Origin: 66-474 sp035281745
Lineage (GTDB): Bacteria > Pseudomonadota > Gammaproteobacteria > Xanthomonadales > Rhodanobacteraceae
Reading direction: 5' to 3'
NCBI GenBank assembly: GCA_035281745.1
Contig: DATEDI010000013.1
Location: 1-64,000 of the forward strand
Length of the DNA stretch: 64,000 nucleotides
Below, in pieces: positions 9,122 through 15,525 of this stretch. Each line of letters begins with the position of its first letter. Positions within the stretch are counted from its first letter, which is position 1. Position numbers and translations under genes: made by a program. The notes under the pieces were generated by a model that was given only the letters and a program-made list of their open reading frames with translations, made no database searches and had not been told where the DNA came from.

Positions 9122-9946
9122 TCAGCTGCGGAAAAACGCCAGCAAGTCGCGATTGAGGACGTCGGCATTGACCGTGAGCATGCCGTGCGGAAAACCCTTG
9201 TAGATCTTCAGCGTGCCGCGCTTCAGCAGCTTCGCCGAAAGTGGCGCCGAGTCGGCGATGGGCACGACCTGGTCGTCGTCGCCATGCATCACCAGCGCGG
9301 GCACGTCGATCGACTTGAGGTCATCGGTGAAGTCGGTTTCCGAGAACGCCTTGATGCCGTCGTAATGCGCCTTGGCGCCACCCATCATGCCTTGGCGCCA
9401 CCAGTTGTCGACGACGGCGGGCACCACTTTGGCGTCGGGGCGATTGAAACCGTAGAACGGACCGGCCGCAAAGTCGCGGTAGAACGCGGCACGATTGGAG
9501 GTCAGTGCAGCCCGCAAACCGTCGAACACTTCGATCGGCAATCCGCCGGGATTGGCGGACGTCTTCAGCATCAACGGCGGTACCGCACTGACCAGCACCA
9601 GCTTGGCAACACGGCCCGCGCCGTGGCGTGCCACATAGTGCGCGGCTTCGCCGCCACCGGTTGAGTGACCCACGTGGATGGCGTCCCTTAGATCCAGATG
9701 CTCGACCACGGCCGCGACGTCGGCGGCATAGTGGTCCATGTCGTGCCCGTCACTCACTTGGGCCGATCGTCCATGCCCGCGACGGTCGTGCGCGATGACA
9801 CGATAGCCTCGCTGCAGGAAGTAGAGCATCTGGGTATCCCAGTCGTCGCCGGAAAGCGGCCAGCCGTGATGAAACACGATCGGTTGGCCGGAGCCCCAGT
9901 CCTTGTAGTAAATCTCGGTGCCGTCTTTGGTGGTGATCGAACTCAT
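9122..9946 (-). CDS. Alpha/beta hydrolase (cofactor-free chloroperoxidase-like)
   Basis: This 274-residue alpha/beta-hydrolase resembles the non-haem chloroperoxidase/arylesterase group. Key features in order are HHGWPLSGDDWD (oxyanion loop, residues 26-37), AHDRRGHGRS, the nucleophile elbow GHSTGGGEAA (serine about 95), the acidic residue in VMHGDDDQVVP (about 226), and the histidine in FPHGML (about 256), completing a Ser-Asp-His triad. Such enzymes hydrolyse esters and can carry out perhydrolysis or halogenation in vitro; the natural substrate is unknown. The protein has no signal peptide. It sits between the GMC oxidoreductase and the Ohr-like peroxidase, all on the minus strand, which hints at a shared link to oxidative or organic-compound stress. 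Confidence 0.9.
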   Translation of the reverse strand: MSSITTKDGTEIYYKDWGSGQPIVFHHGWPLSGDDWDTQMLYFLQRGYRVIAHDRRGHGRSAQVSDGHDMDHYAADVAAVVEHLDLRDAIHVGHSTGGGEAAHYVARHGAGRVAKLVLVSAVPPLMLKTSANPGGLPIEVFDGLRAALTSNRAAFYRDFAAGPFYGFNRPDAKVVPAVVDNWWRQGMMGGAKAHYDGIKAFSETDFTDDLKSIDVPALVMHGDDDQVVPIADSAPLSAKLLKRGTLKIYKGFPHGMLTVNADVLNRDLLAFFRS

Positions 9947-10129
9947 GTCGGTGTCTCCGCTTGGGTGGGAGGATTTGCCGGTGGCCGCTCTGACTCCGGC
10001 GCGGCAAAGGGTGGCGATGCATGCCGCCCGGCGGTAGCTCCGGGCAAGGAGATGTCACGTTGCCCGGCCGGCATCAATCCGCCAAAGTCATCCCGCGCAA
10101 AACGATTGGATGCGGGCGCCTCCGCTCGA

Positions 10130-10624
10130 TCACGTGTCGAGCGTAATCACGCACTCGATGCCGGCTTTGGCCATCTTGGCGTAAGGACAAATGCGCTCGG
10201 TGTTGCGCAGCAGCTCGCCGGCAATGGCCCGGTCGACACCCGGCAGGCTCACATGGATTTCCGCCTTCAACGTGAAGTAGCCATCGACTGGATCGCGGCC
10301 GAACGTGACGGCGGCCACCACGTCGGCGTCGGGAATGGGCACCTTCGCGCGCGCCGCCAGCAGGCTCAGCGCGCCATGGAAGCACGATGCGAAGCCCGCC
10401 GCGAAAAGTTGTTCCGGATTGGTGCCGCCGCCGCGGCCGCCCCACTCTTTCGGCATGCGCAGCTGCACGTCGAGCGCACCGTCGTCCGAGCGAGCCACTC
10501 CCGAAGCGCGGCCATGTCGGGCCTCGCCGCCAGTGGCGCGCACGGTTCCCGTGTAAAGCGGCACGAATTCCATTCCGTGCTGTTTGTCCAGCATCGAAAT
10601 GGGTGGTGGTTTCAGATCACTCAT
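10130..10624 (-). CDS. OsmC/Ohr-family organic hydroperoxide reductase
   Basis: This 164-residue OsmC-superfamily protein is closest to Ohr. The two reactive cysteines are visible in NPEQLFAAGFASCFHGAL (about residue 81) and NTERICPYAKMAKAG (about 145). The first attacks organic hydroperoxides and the second forms the resolving disulfide; lipoylated proteins usually reduce it again. LYTGTVRATGGEARHGRASG near the start is the typical first beta-hairpin. The N-terminus is about 20 residues longer than in many Ohr proteins. The start codon lies 43 bp downstream of the cytochrome b stop on the same strand, so co-transcription with that gene is likely. No OhrR-type regulator is adjacent. Confidence 0.9.
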   Translation of the reverse strand: MSDLKPPPISMLDKQHGMEFVPLYTGTVRATGGEARHGRASGVARSDDGALDVQLRMPKEWGGRGGGTNPEQLFAAGFASCFHGALSLLAARAKVPIPDADVVAAVTFGRDPVDGYFTLKAEIHVSLPGVDRAIAGELLRNTERICPYAKMAKAGIECVITLDT

Positions 10625-10667
10625 GGTGTGCCCCTGTTCTGCTCGAAAGCAAAGGATGCCCGGCGCA

Positions 10668-11966
10668 TCAATGATCGAAGGTCAAGCGCGCGGGAACGGG
10701 TTTGGTTCGCTCGAGGTGGAATTGCGTGTAGATCCACAGGAACACGAAGAATCCAAAATAGCCGAGCACCATCAGACGCCCAAAAACGCTTTCCCAGATC
10801 GTGACATTGGCGCCCGGAAAAGTTGCATGGATGACATTGGCAATAACGCCGGCTCCCACCAGTCCGAGGCCCAGGAAGCACGCCACGAAAACGCCGAGTG
10901 CGATGCGGAAGCCCGATCCTCGGTAGCGAACCGAACGAACAACGCCGCGGTCGATCCACGGCAGCGCCAGCAGCAACAGGATGGAGGTGGCCATGGCCAG
11001 CACGCCCCAGACCGCGGTGCCCCAGAATGACGGAACCATGCGCAGGATTGCGTAGAACGGCGTGAAGTACCACACCGGCTTGATGTCCGAAGGCGTGACC
11101 AGCGCATTCGCCGCCACGAAATTGTCGGGCTCCAGGAACCAGCCGCCGACCATGGGTGCAAAAAATATGATGAATGCCCCGAGGGTGATGAAGACGCCTG
11201 CGGCAAAAATGTCGTGGACGCTGTAGTACGGATGGAACGGAATGCCATCCGCGGGTTTGAGCTTGTTCCAGCGGTTGCCCTTGGGACCCTTCTTGATCTC
11301 GATGCCGTCCGGATTGTTGGAGCCCACCTCGTGCAGCGCCAGGATATGCAATACCACCAACAGCAGCAGCGCCAACGGCAGCGCGATCACGTGCAGCGCG
11401 AAAAAGCGGTTCAAGGTTGCGTCGCCCGGCACGAGCGCGCCCATGATCCACACCACCAGATCGTGTCCGATGAAGGGAACTGTGCTGAACAGCGTGATGA
11501 TGACCTTGGCGCCCCAGTACGACATGTTGCCCCAGGGCAATACGTAACCCATGAATGCCTCGGCCATCAGCAACAGGAAAACCAGCATGCCGAGAAGCCA
11601 CACCAGCTCCCTGGGCCGCTTGAACGAGCCGTACATGACACCGCGGAACATGTGCAGGTAAACCGCCACGAAGAACAACGAGGCGCCGGTCGTATGCATG
11701 TAGCGGATCAGCCAGCCCCAATGGACGTCGCGCATGATGTACTGCACCGAATTGAACGCACCCGCTACGGTCGGGGTGTAGTTCATGGCAAGGAAGATGC
11801 CGGTCACGATCTGGTTGACCAGCACTACCAGGCTGCAGGTGCCGAAGTAGTACCAGAAGTTGAAGTTCTTGGGTGCGTAGTATTCGGTCACATGCTTTTT
11901 GATCATGCGATCGACGCCCGGGGCGCGTTCGTCCATCCAGCTCTGGAAATTCGTGCGCAGTGTCAT
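10668..11966 (-). CDS. petB: Cytochrome b of the bc1 (ubiquinol-cytochrome c reductase) type
   Basis: This 432-residue polytopic membrane protein is the cytochrome b subunit that oxidises ubiquinol. Haem-ligand histidines lie in two helices: HTTGASLFFVAVYLH and HVIALPLALLLLVVLH. The motif LPWGNMSYWGAKV precedes GDATLNRFFALH, and the quinol-oxidation motif is PVWYFTPFYAILR. PVWY and the 14-residue spacing of the second histidine pair are the usual beta/gammaproteobacterial forms. About eight to nine membrane spans are predicted, with a final FFVFLWIYTQFHLE helix. Oddly, neither the Rieske protein (petA) nor cytochrome c1 (petC) is adjacent. Instead the gene is followed by the Ohr-like gene, so this may be a second, orphan copy. 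The ATG at 11966 has a GGAGGCAA ribosome-binding site just upstream. Confidence 0.92.
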   Translation of the reverse strand: MTLRTNFQSWMDERAPGVDRMIKKHVTEYYAPKNFNFWYYFGTCSLVVLVNQIVTGIFLAMNYTPTVAGAFNSVQYIMRDVHWGWLIRYMHTTGASLFFVAVYLHMFRGVMYGSFKRPRELVWLLGMLVFLLLMAEAFMGYVLPWGNMSYWGAKVIITLFSTVPFIGHDLVVWIMGALVPGDATLNRFFALHVIALPLALLLLVVLHILALHEVGSNNPDGIEIKKGPKGNRWNKLKPADGIPFHPYYSVHDIFAAGVFITLGAFIIFFAPMVGGWFLEPDNFVAANALVTPSDIKPVWYFTPFYAILRMVPSFWGTAVWGVLAMATSILLLLALPWIDRGVVRSVRYRGSGFRIALGVFVACFLGLGLVGAGVIANVIHATFPGANVTIWESVFGRLMVLGYFGFFVFLWIYTQFHLERTKPVPARLTFDH

Positions 11967-12039
11967 TGTCTTGCCTCCATTGCTGCGCCTTCGAAAAGGT
12001 GGTGGGGCGGCCTGGACTCAGGCCGCCGAATAAATAATT

Positions 12040-12230
12040 GCCATGTGGCCGATGCGGCGTTCCGGCCCGGCCGGCACACGCTGCGGCGCACCCAAGGGGG
12101 AGGTGCAGCCTGCGGTGTGCATCCGGCCTGTTACCAGCCGGACGGGGTCTCGTCGCCGGGAACGCGGGGTTCCGCACCCGAGCCACGTGGCAAACCATGC
12201 GTCACGCCGCAGCGGCGTGACGCGTTTTTT
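12040..12230 (+). ncRNA. Candidate structured RNA with intrinsic terminator
   Basis: The plus strand folds into a closed multi-branch structure. GCCATGTGGC (12040-12049) pairs over ten positions with GCCACGTGGC (12182-12191), using one G-U pair that would be a mismatch on the other strand. Inside are a long hairpin (GCACAC 12074-12079 with GTGTGC 12115-12120, inner GGCGCACC with GGTGC-A-GCC), a second hairpin (TCCGG 12122 with CCGGA 12138, TTAC loop), and a third (GGAAC 12159 with GTTCC 12169, closed by CGGG and ACCCG). A perfect terminator with six T follows. A further 9-bp hairpin (12006-12027) lies upstream. No coding gene is on this strand. GC-rich DNA folds easily, and a petB leader on the other strand is an alternative. 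Confidence 0.4.
12199..12230 (+). terminator. Rho-independent terminator on the plus strand
   Basis: A 25-base palindrome (12199-12223, centre at 12211) forms an 11-bp stem from GCGTCACGCCG and CGGCGTGACGC and is followed by G and six T. The T-run faces the plus strand. It overlaps the last codons (TRHAAAA) and stop of the NmrA-like gene on the minus strand, on which no T-run follows. It would end transcription of the candidate RNA at 12040 or block antisense transcripts entering the NmrA-like gene. Confidence 0.75.
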
Positions 12231-12972
12231 GAGACTGGACAAACCAGGCGTGGAAATTCAGCTTGCCGAGATGCGCATCGGGCCCGGCCACCAGGTCATC
12301 GGTCTTCAACACGGCGCCGAAATACGGCGCGTTCGGATCGCCGATCACCTTGCGCTTGTCGCCGATGAGCTCCAGGAACATGCGCACGAGGTCGGCCAGC
12401 GGAAACTTGTCCGGACCGCCGATCTCGACCATGCCGTTGATGGCAGGCGCCAGGGCGTGATGCGTGACCGCGTCGGCGACGTCGTCCGCCGCGATCGGCT
12501 GGATCAAGCCCGTCGACAAGCGGATTTCCTTGTCGCCCGCCCCGTCGCTGGCGATGCCATTGAGGAACTCGAAAAATTGCGTGGAGTGGATGATCGTGTA
12601 CGGCACGCCCGACGCACGAATCAATTGTTCCTGCAGGATCTTGCCGCGCATGTAGGGAATCGCGGTGAGGCGGTCCGCCCCGACCACGGACAGGGCCACG
12701 TGGTATTTCACCCCGGCCTTCTTTTCCGCGGCGAAGAGATTGCGCCCGGATGTCTCGAAGAAATCGAGTACGGCGGGTTCTTCCCAGGACGGCGCGTTGG
12801 CGAGATCGACGACCACGTCGGTCCCGACCATCGCCGCGTCGAGTCCTTCACCCGTGATCGTGTTGACCCCCGTATTGGGCGCCGCCGCAATGGCATCGTG
12901 CCCCTGCTGGCGCAACCGTGCGACCGTCCTGCTTCCGATGAGTCCCGTGCCGCCGATGACAACGATTTTCAT
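12202..12972 (-). CDS. NmrA-like NAD(P)-binding protein
   Basis: This 256-residue Rossmann-fold protein of the atypical SDR/NmrA group starts with MKIVVIGGTGLIGSRTVARL, where GGTGLIG is the dinucleotide loop. It continues with VVVDLANAP, the substrate/loop region VKYHVALSVVGADR, and HSTQFFEFL, which is shared with its paralogue at 24675-25439. It lacks the classical YxxxK catalytic pair, so it may act as a redox sensor or an NAD(P)H-binding isomerase-type enzyme; the substrate is unknown. A GGAGGT site lies seven bases before the ATG at 12972, which settles the start. The final seven codons and stop lie inside a perfect palindrome that is a terminator for the opposite strand. Confidence 0.85.
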   Translation of the reverse strand: MKIVVIGGTGLIGSRTVARLRQQGHDAIAAAPNTGVNTITGEGLDAAMVGTDVVVDLANAPSWEEPAVLDFFETSGRNLFAAEKKAGVKYHVALSVVGADRLTAIPYMRGKILQEQLIRASGVPYTIIHSTQFFEFLNGIASDGAGDKEIRLSTGLIQPIAADDVADAVTHHALAPAINGMVEIGGPDKFPLADLVRMFLELIGDKRKVIGDPNAPYFGAVLKTDDLVAGPDAHLGKLNFHAWFVQSQKTRHAAAA

Positions 12973-13111
12973 GAGATACCTCCGTAGTGCGGTTGCACTG
13001 GTGACGAATCGAGGTTTCATGCTAGGTATCGGCCTTGGCCACCGGTAGACCCGCCGATGGCCTCGTGATGTTGTCCGGGATGCAACAATCCATGCGCCGC
13101 GGGATGGGCGT

Positions 13112-13423
13112 TCAAGCCTGGAAAGGTTGGCTGGCGGCGCTGTCCTCGTATCCCTGCAGCAGGTCCCAGAGGCTGTCCTGATCGCCATCAGCCAGCAATT
13201 CGCAGGGAGACCGGCCCTTCCACGCACTCCGGGGCGTGCACAGCCAGTGGGATGCCCGCCTTTTGTTGCCGAGGTACACCAGCACCGCCTGCGACAGCGA
13301 CGGATGGCTGTTCTCGAGCACGTCGAACGCTTCCAGAATCAAGGCTTCGCGCCGGGAGGTGGCCTTGGTGATCTCGCTTGCGATGTAGTCGAACTTCTTG
13401 GTGCGGGATGGCATGACGTTCAT
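13112..13423 (-). CDS. MbcA/ParS/Xre-type antitoxin-like protein (DUF2384-like), no toxin partner
   Basis: This 103-residue protein ends in the toxin-binding fold of Xre/MbcA/ParS antitoxins: a helix RREALILEAFDVLENSH, then YLGNKRRASHWLCTPRSAWKGRSPCELLADGDQDSLWDLL, in which the W-L-x-TP-x-x-A-x-x-G-x-(S/T)P-x-E-L-L pattern is plain. Such proteins usually pair with a RES-domain toxin encoded next door. Neither neighbour is one, because the adjacent genes encode the NmrA-like and PagL-like proteins. The N-terminal part is short and shows no clear helix-turn-helix. The ATG at 13423 is preferred (GGAG ten bases upstream); a GTG at 13438 would add five residues. It could be a solitary remnant or act on a toxin elsewhere. 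Confidence 0.7.
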   Translation of the reverse strand: MNVMPSRTKKFDYIASEITKATSRREALILEAFDVLENSHPSLSQAVLVYLGNKRRASHWLCTPRSAWKGRSPCELLADGDQDSLWDLLQGYEDSAASQPFQA

Positions 13424-13477
13424 GGCAGCAGTCTCCACTGGAGGAAAAGGGTTCGGTGGCTGATCCGGTAGCCGCGC

Positions 13478-14032
13478 TCACGGGCCGATTCGCACACCCA
13501 CCAGCAACATGGTTTCGCCGCAGTTGGGCTCGTGCAGCGATCCGTTCGAAATATGGCGAAGCTGGATGCTGAGGCGTCTGGCCTGCCAGCCGAGCGTGCT
13601 GACGAACTCGTAGGCACTGCTGAGCGCCCGCGTCCTGCCCGCGTGCAGCGCCGGCTGGAAACTGAAGAACAGGTGGTGATACCAGTCGCCAGGCGATCCG
13701 TAGCGGAACCGCGCGCCCGCGGCGACGAGCCAGATCGAGTCGGTGACCGAGTAGCGGGCGTGGCGATGGCGCCGTGCGTCGCGGCCATCGATCCAGCCGG
13801 CGGAGATGTCCGGTGCCCAGCTGAGCCGGGTGGACCCGATTGCGTGTTCGGAGAAGGTGCCTTCGGCAAACGCGGTCGTTGCTCCACGGCTGGACGAGTA
13901 GCTGCGCCCCAACTGCAATTCGATTCTGGGCGCGGCCATGCACGTGCCGGCACATGCCAGGAGAAGCAGCGCCAAGCCCGCGCGCATCAATGGGTGGACA
14001 TTCGCAGAATGGAGGGATCGATGGAGGTTCAT
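13478..14032 (-). CDS. PagL-like lipid A 3-O-deacylase family protein
   Basis: This 184-residue predicted outer-membrane beta-barrel has a signal peptide (MRAGLALLLLACAGTCMAAP, about residues 16-35). Alternating strands run through SAGWIDGRD, DSIWLVAAGARFRYG and WYHHLFFSFQPALHAG. The C-terminal motif LRHISNGSLHEPNCGE matches the catalytic His-x-Ser-Asn region of PagL, with a Glu 13 residues after the His as third triad member. PagL removes the 3-O-acyl chain of lipid A in the outer membrane, altering endotoxicity and envelope permeability. The ATG at 14032 gives a normal signal sequence, although the charged part before the hydrophobic core is long. It is transcribed alone on the minus strand, 54 bp ahead of the antitoxin-like gene. 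Confidence 0.7.
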   Translation of the reverse strand: MNLHRSLHSANVHPLMRAGLALLLLACAGTCMAAPRIELQLGRSYSSSRGATTAFAEGTFSEHAIGSTRLSWAPDISAGWIDGRDARRHRHARYSVTDSIWLVAAGARFRYGSPGDWYHHLFFSFQPALHAGRTRALSSAYEFVSTLGWQARRLSIQLRHISNGSLHEPNCGETMLLVGVRIGP

Positions 14033-14227
14033 GGTCGTGTTCGCGTCGGGGATTTGTCCATGCGCTGCCGACATGCAGCCGCGCAGGAAAGTGGAATGAC
14101 GCAACACAACTTAGGCTCGACTATCGCGCTGCAGTAGATCTTTGCGAGTACGTACTGTGTTGCGCGGGGCGCACCGATTCTTGATGTCGCGCGCAGGAAG
14201 CAACCACCAGGGTCGCCGAGGTGCGCC

Positions 14228-14257
14228 AAAAAAAACGGCCATGCAATGCATGGCCGT
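14228..14257 (-). terminator. Rho-independent terminator after the cupin gene
   Basis: On the minus strand ACGGCCATG and CATGGCCGT form a 9-bp stem (14235-14257), followed by eight T (14235 down to 14228). It lies 30-60 bp after the stop of the cupin gene and would end the AhpD-cupin transcript. Confidence 0.85.
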
Positions 14258-14288
14258 GCGCGGAGGACGGGCGGCGCGAGAGGGCGAA

Positions 14289-14705
14289 TCACTTCACCGG
14301 GACGAGGATCGGGGCATCGATTTTTTTCAGGAGCACCACGATGAATTTCGCCGGCCGGGTATTACTGGCGTTGCGCCCGATTTCGTGGATGTCGTTGGGC
14401 CCTTCGTAGAAGGTCTGTCCGGGGCCCAGCGTGACGGGCTTGCTGCCGCGCAGGCCCATCACGATCGAACCATCGATCACGTATACAAGCGCGTTGGCGT
14501 TGTGGCGATGCACGGGATCGACCGAGCCGGGCGGGTATTCGACGCTGATCATGACCAGCTCCTCGCCAGGATGCTGGGCCAACGGCTTGGTCATCAGTGT
14601 TTTCACGATGGCATGCGGCGGCGCGGTAGACGGCGCGGATTGCGCCATGGCCGCGGTCGTGGCCAGGAGCAGCAACGAAGCGACGAACGGTTTGAGGATA
14701 TTCAT
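14289..14705 (-). CDS. Exported cupin-domain protein
   Basis: This 138-residue protein has a signal peptide (MNILKPFVASLLLLATTAAMAQ, cleavage near residue 22) and a single conserved beta-barrel cupin domain. Cupin motif 1 appears as PPGSVDPVHRHNANALVYVIDG, with the two histidines of PVHRH as metal ligands. Motif 2 is GPGQTFYEGPNDIHEIGRN, with the third histidine. It is therefore likely a periplasmic metal-binding cupin, but the reaction is unknown; small cupins of this type include dioxygenases, isomerases and binding proteins. It lies 68 bp downstream of the AhpD-like gene and is followed by a strong terminator, which suggests a two-gene operon divergent from the large regulator at 15526. 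Confidence 0.85.
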   Translation of the reverse strand: MNILKPFVASLLLLATTAAMAQSAPSTAPPHAIVKTLMTKPLAQHPGEELVMISVEYPPGSVDPVHRHNANALVYVIDGSIVMGLRGSKPVTLGPGQTFYEGPNDIHEIGRNASNTRPAKFIVVLLKKIDAPILVPVK

Positions 14706-14773
14706 GGTTGTCTCCGGGTGATGGTGGATGCGTTGAAGACGTGCGCTGCCGGCTCCCTGGCGCCGTGCAGGCG

Positions 14774-15253
14774 TCACGACAGGCCCGACTTGTCCAAGCC
14801 ATAGACCTTGTCGTACGTGCCGGGCACGACGGTGAAGCCGACGTTGATCCGGTTCCAGGCGTTGATCGACATAACCACAAACGTGAGGTCGGAAAGCTCC
14901 TTTTCGGACAACTGCGCGCGCACGCGCTGATACACCTCGTCGGCAACGCCGTGCTCCGGGATTTTGGTCAGGACTTCCGCCCATTCCAGCGCGGCGCGCT
15001 CGCGCGGATTGAACAACGGCGATTCACGCCAGATCGCAATGTGATACAGCCGCAGCGGGCGTTCGCCACGAATCGTGGCCTGCTTGACATGCATGTCCAC
15101 GCAAAACGCGCAGCCGTTGATCTGCGAGGCGCGGATCTCGACCAGGTCGCGAAGCGCCGGCTCGATCGACGATTTCTCCGCGGCGAAGGTGAACTCGACG
15201 AACTTCTTGCACAACTCGGGGGATTGCTTCATGTAATCGACACGCTGGGACAT
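14774..15253 (-). CDS. Carboxymuconolactone decarboxylase/AhpD-like protein
   Basis: This 159-residue alpha-helical protein is of the AhpD/CMD family. The thiol motif NGCAFCVDMHVKQA (residues 46-59) has the CxxC plus following histidine of the AhpD active site, which supports peroxide reduction or disulfide exchange. RLYHIAIWRESPLFNPRERAALEWAEVLT is the standard helix pair after it. The predicted location is cytosolic; the partner peroxiredoxin is not encoded nearby. Its start at 15253 is divergent from the regulator at 15526, with 270 bp between. Regulation of this gene and the downstream cupin by that regulator is plausible from context only. Confidence 0.88.
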   Translation of the reverse strand: MSQRVDYMKQSPELCKKFVEFTFAAEKSSIEPALRDLVEIRASQINGCAFCVDMHVKQATIRGERPLRLYHIAIWRESPLFNPRERAALEWAEVLTKIPEHGVADEVYQRVRAQLSEKELSDLTFVVMSINAWNRINVGFTVVPGTYDKVYGLDKSGLS

Positions 15254-15525
15254 GCTGGTTCCTCACAAGGGTTTGGGCAGGCGCGGGCGCTCATCTGCCT
15301 GCGACTGGAAGCGTAGGCATGGCCGCACGCGGCCGGTAGGCATTGCACCGGACCCGTCGTGTTGCTTTGCAGGCACCAATGTGTCAAGCCTCATCTCCGC
15401 AGATGCCGTGATACGCATCGAACGGCTGGATCGCGGCGACGCCGCCGCGTGTGCATCCGCCGCACATCGGGTGTACCCTTCTTGGGTTGGATCGGCGCTC
15501 CGCTCGATTCGCGGACCGAGCCCCC

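Noticed and set aside
10668..11966. PVWY in place of PEWY at the quinol-oxidation site of cytochrome b, and 14 residues between the second pair of histidines
   Set aside because: Both are the normal forms reported for beta- and gammaproteobacterial cytochrome b, so they are lineage markers, not novelty.
12006..12027. Hairpin GGCGGCCTG-GACT-CAGGCCGCC as a terminator for the NmrA-like gene
   Set aside because: No T-run follows it on the minus strand, so it is not an intrinsic terminator; it is kept only as part of the structured region.
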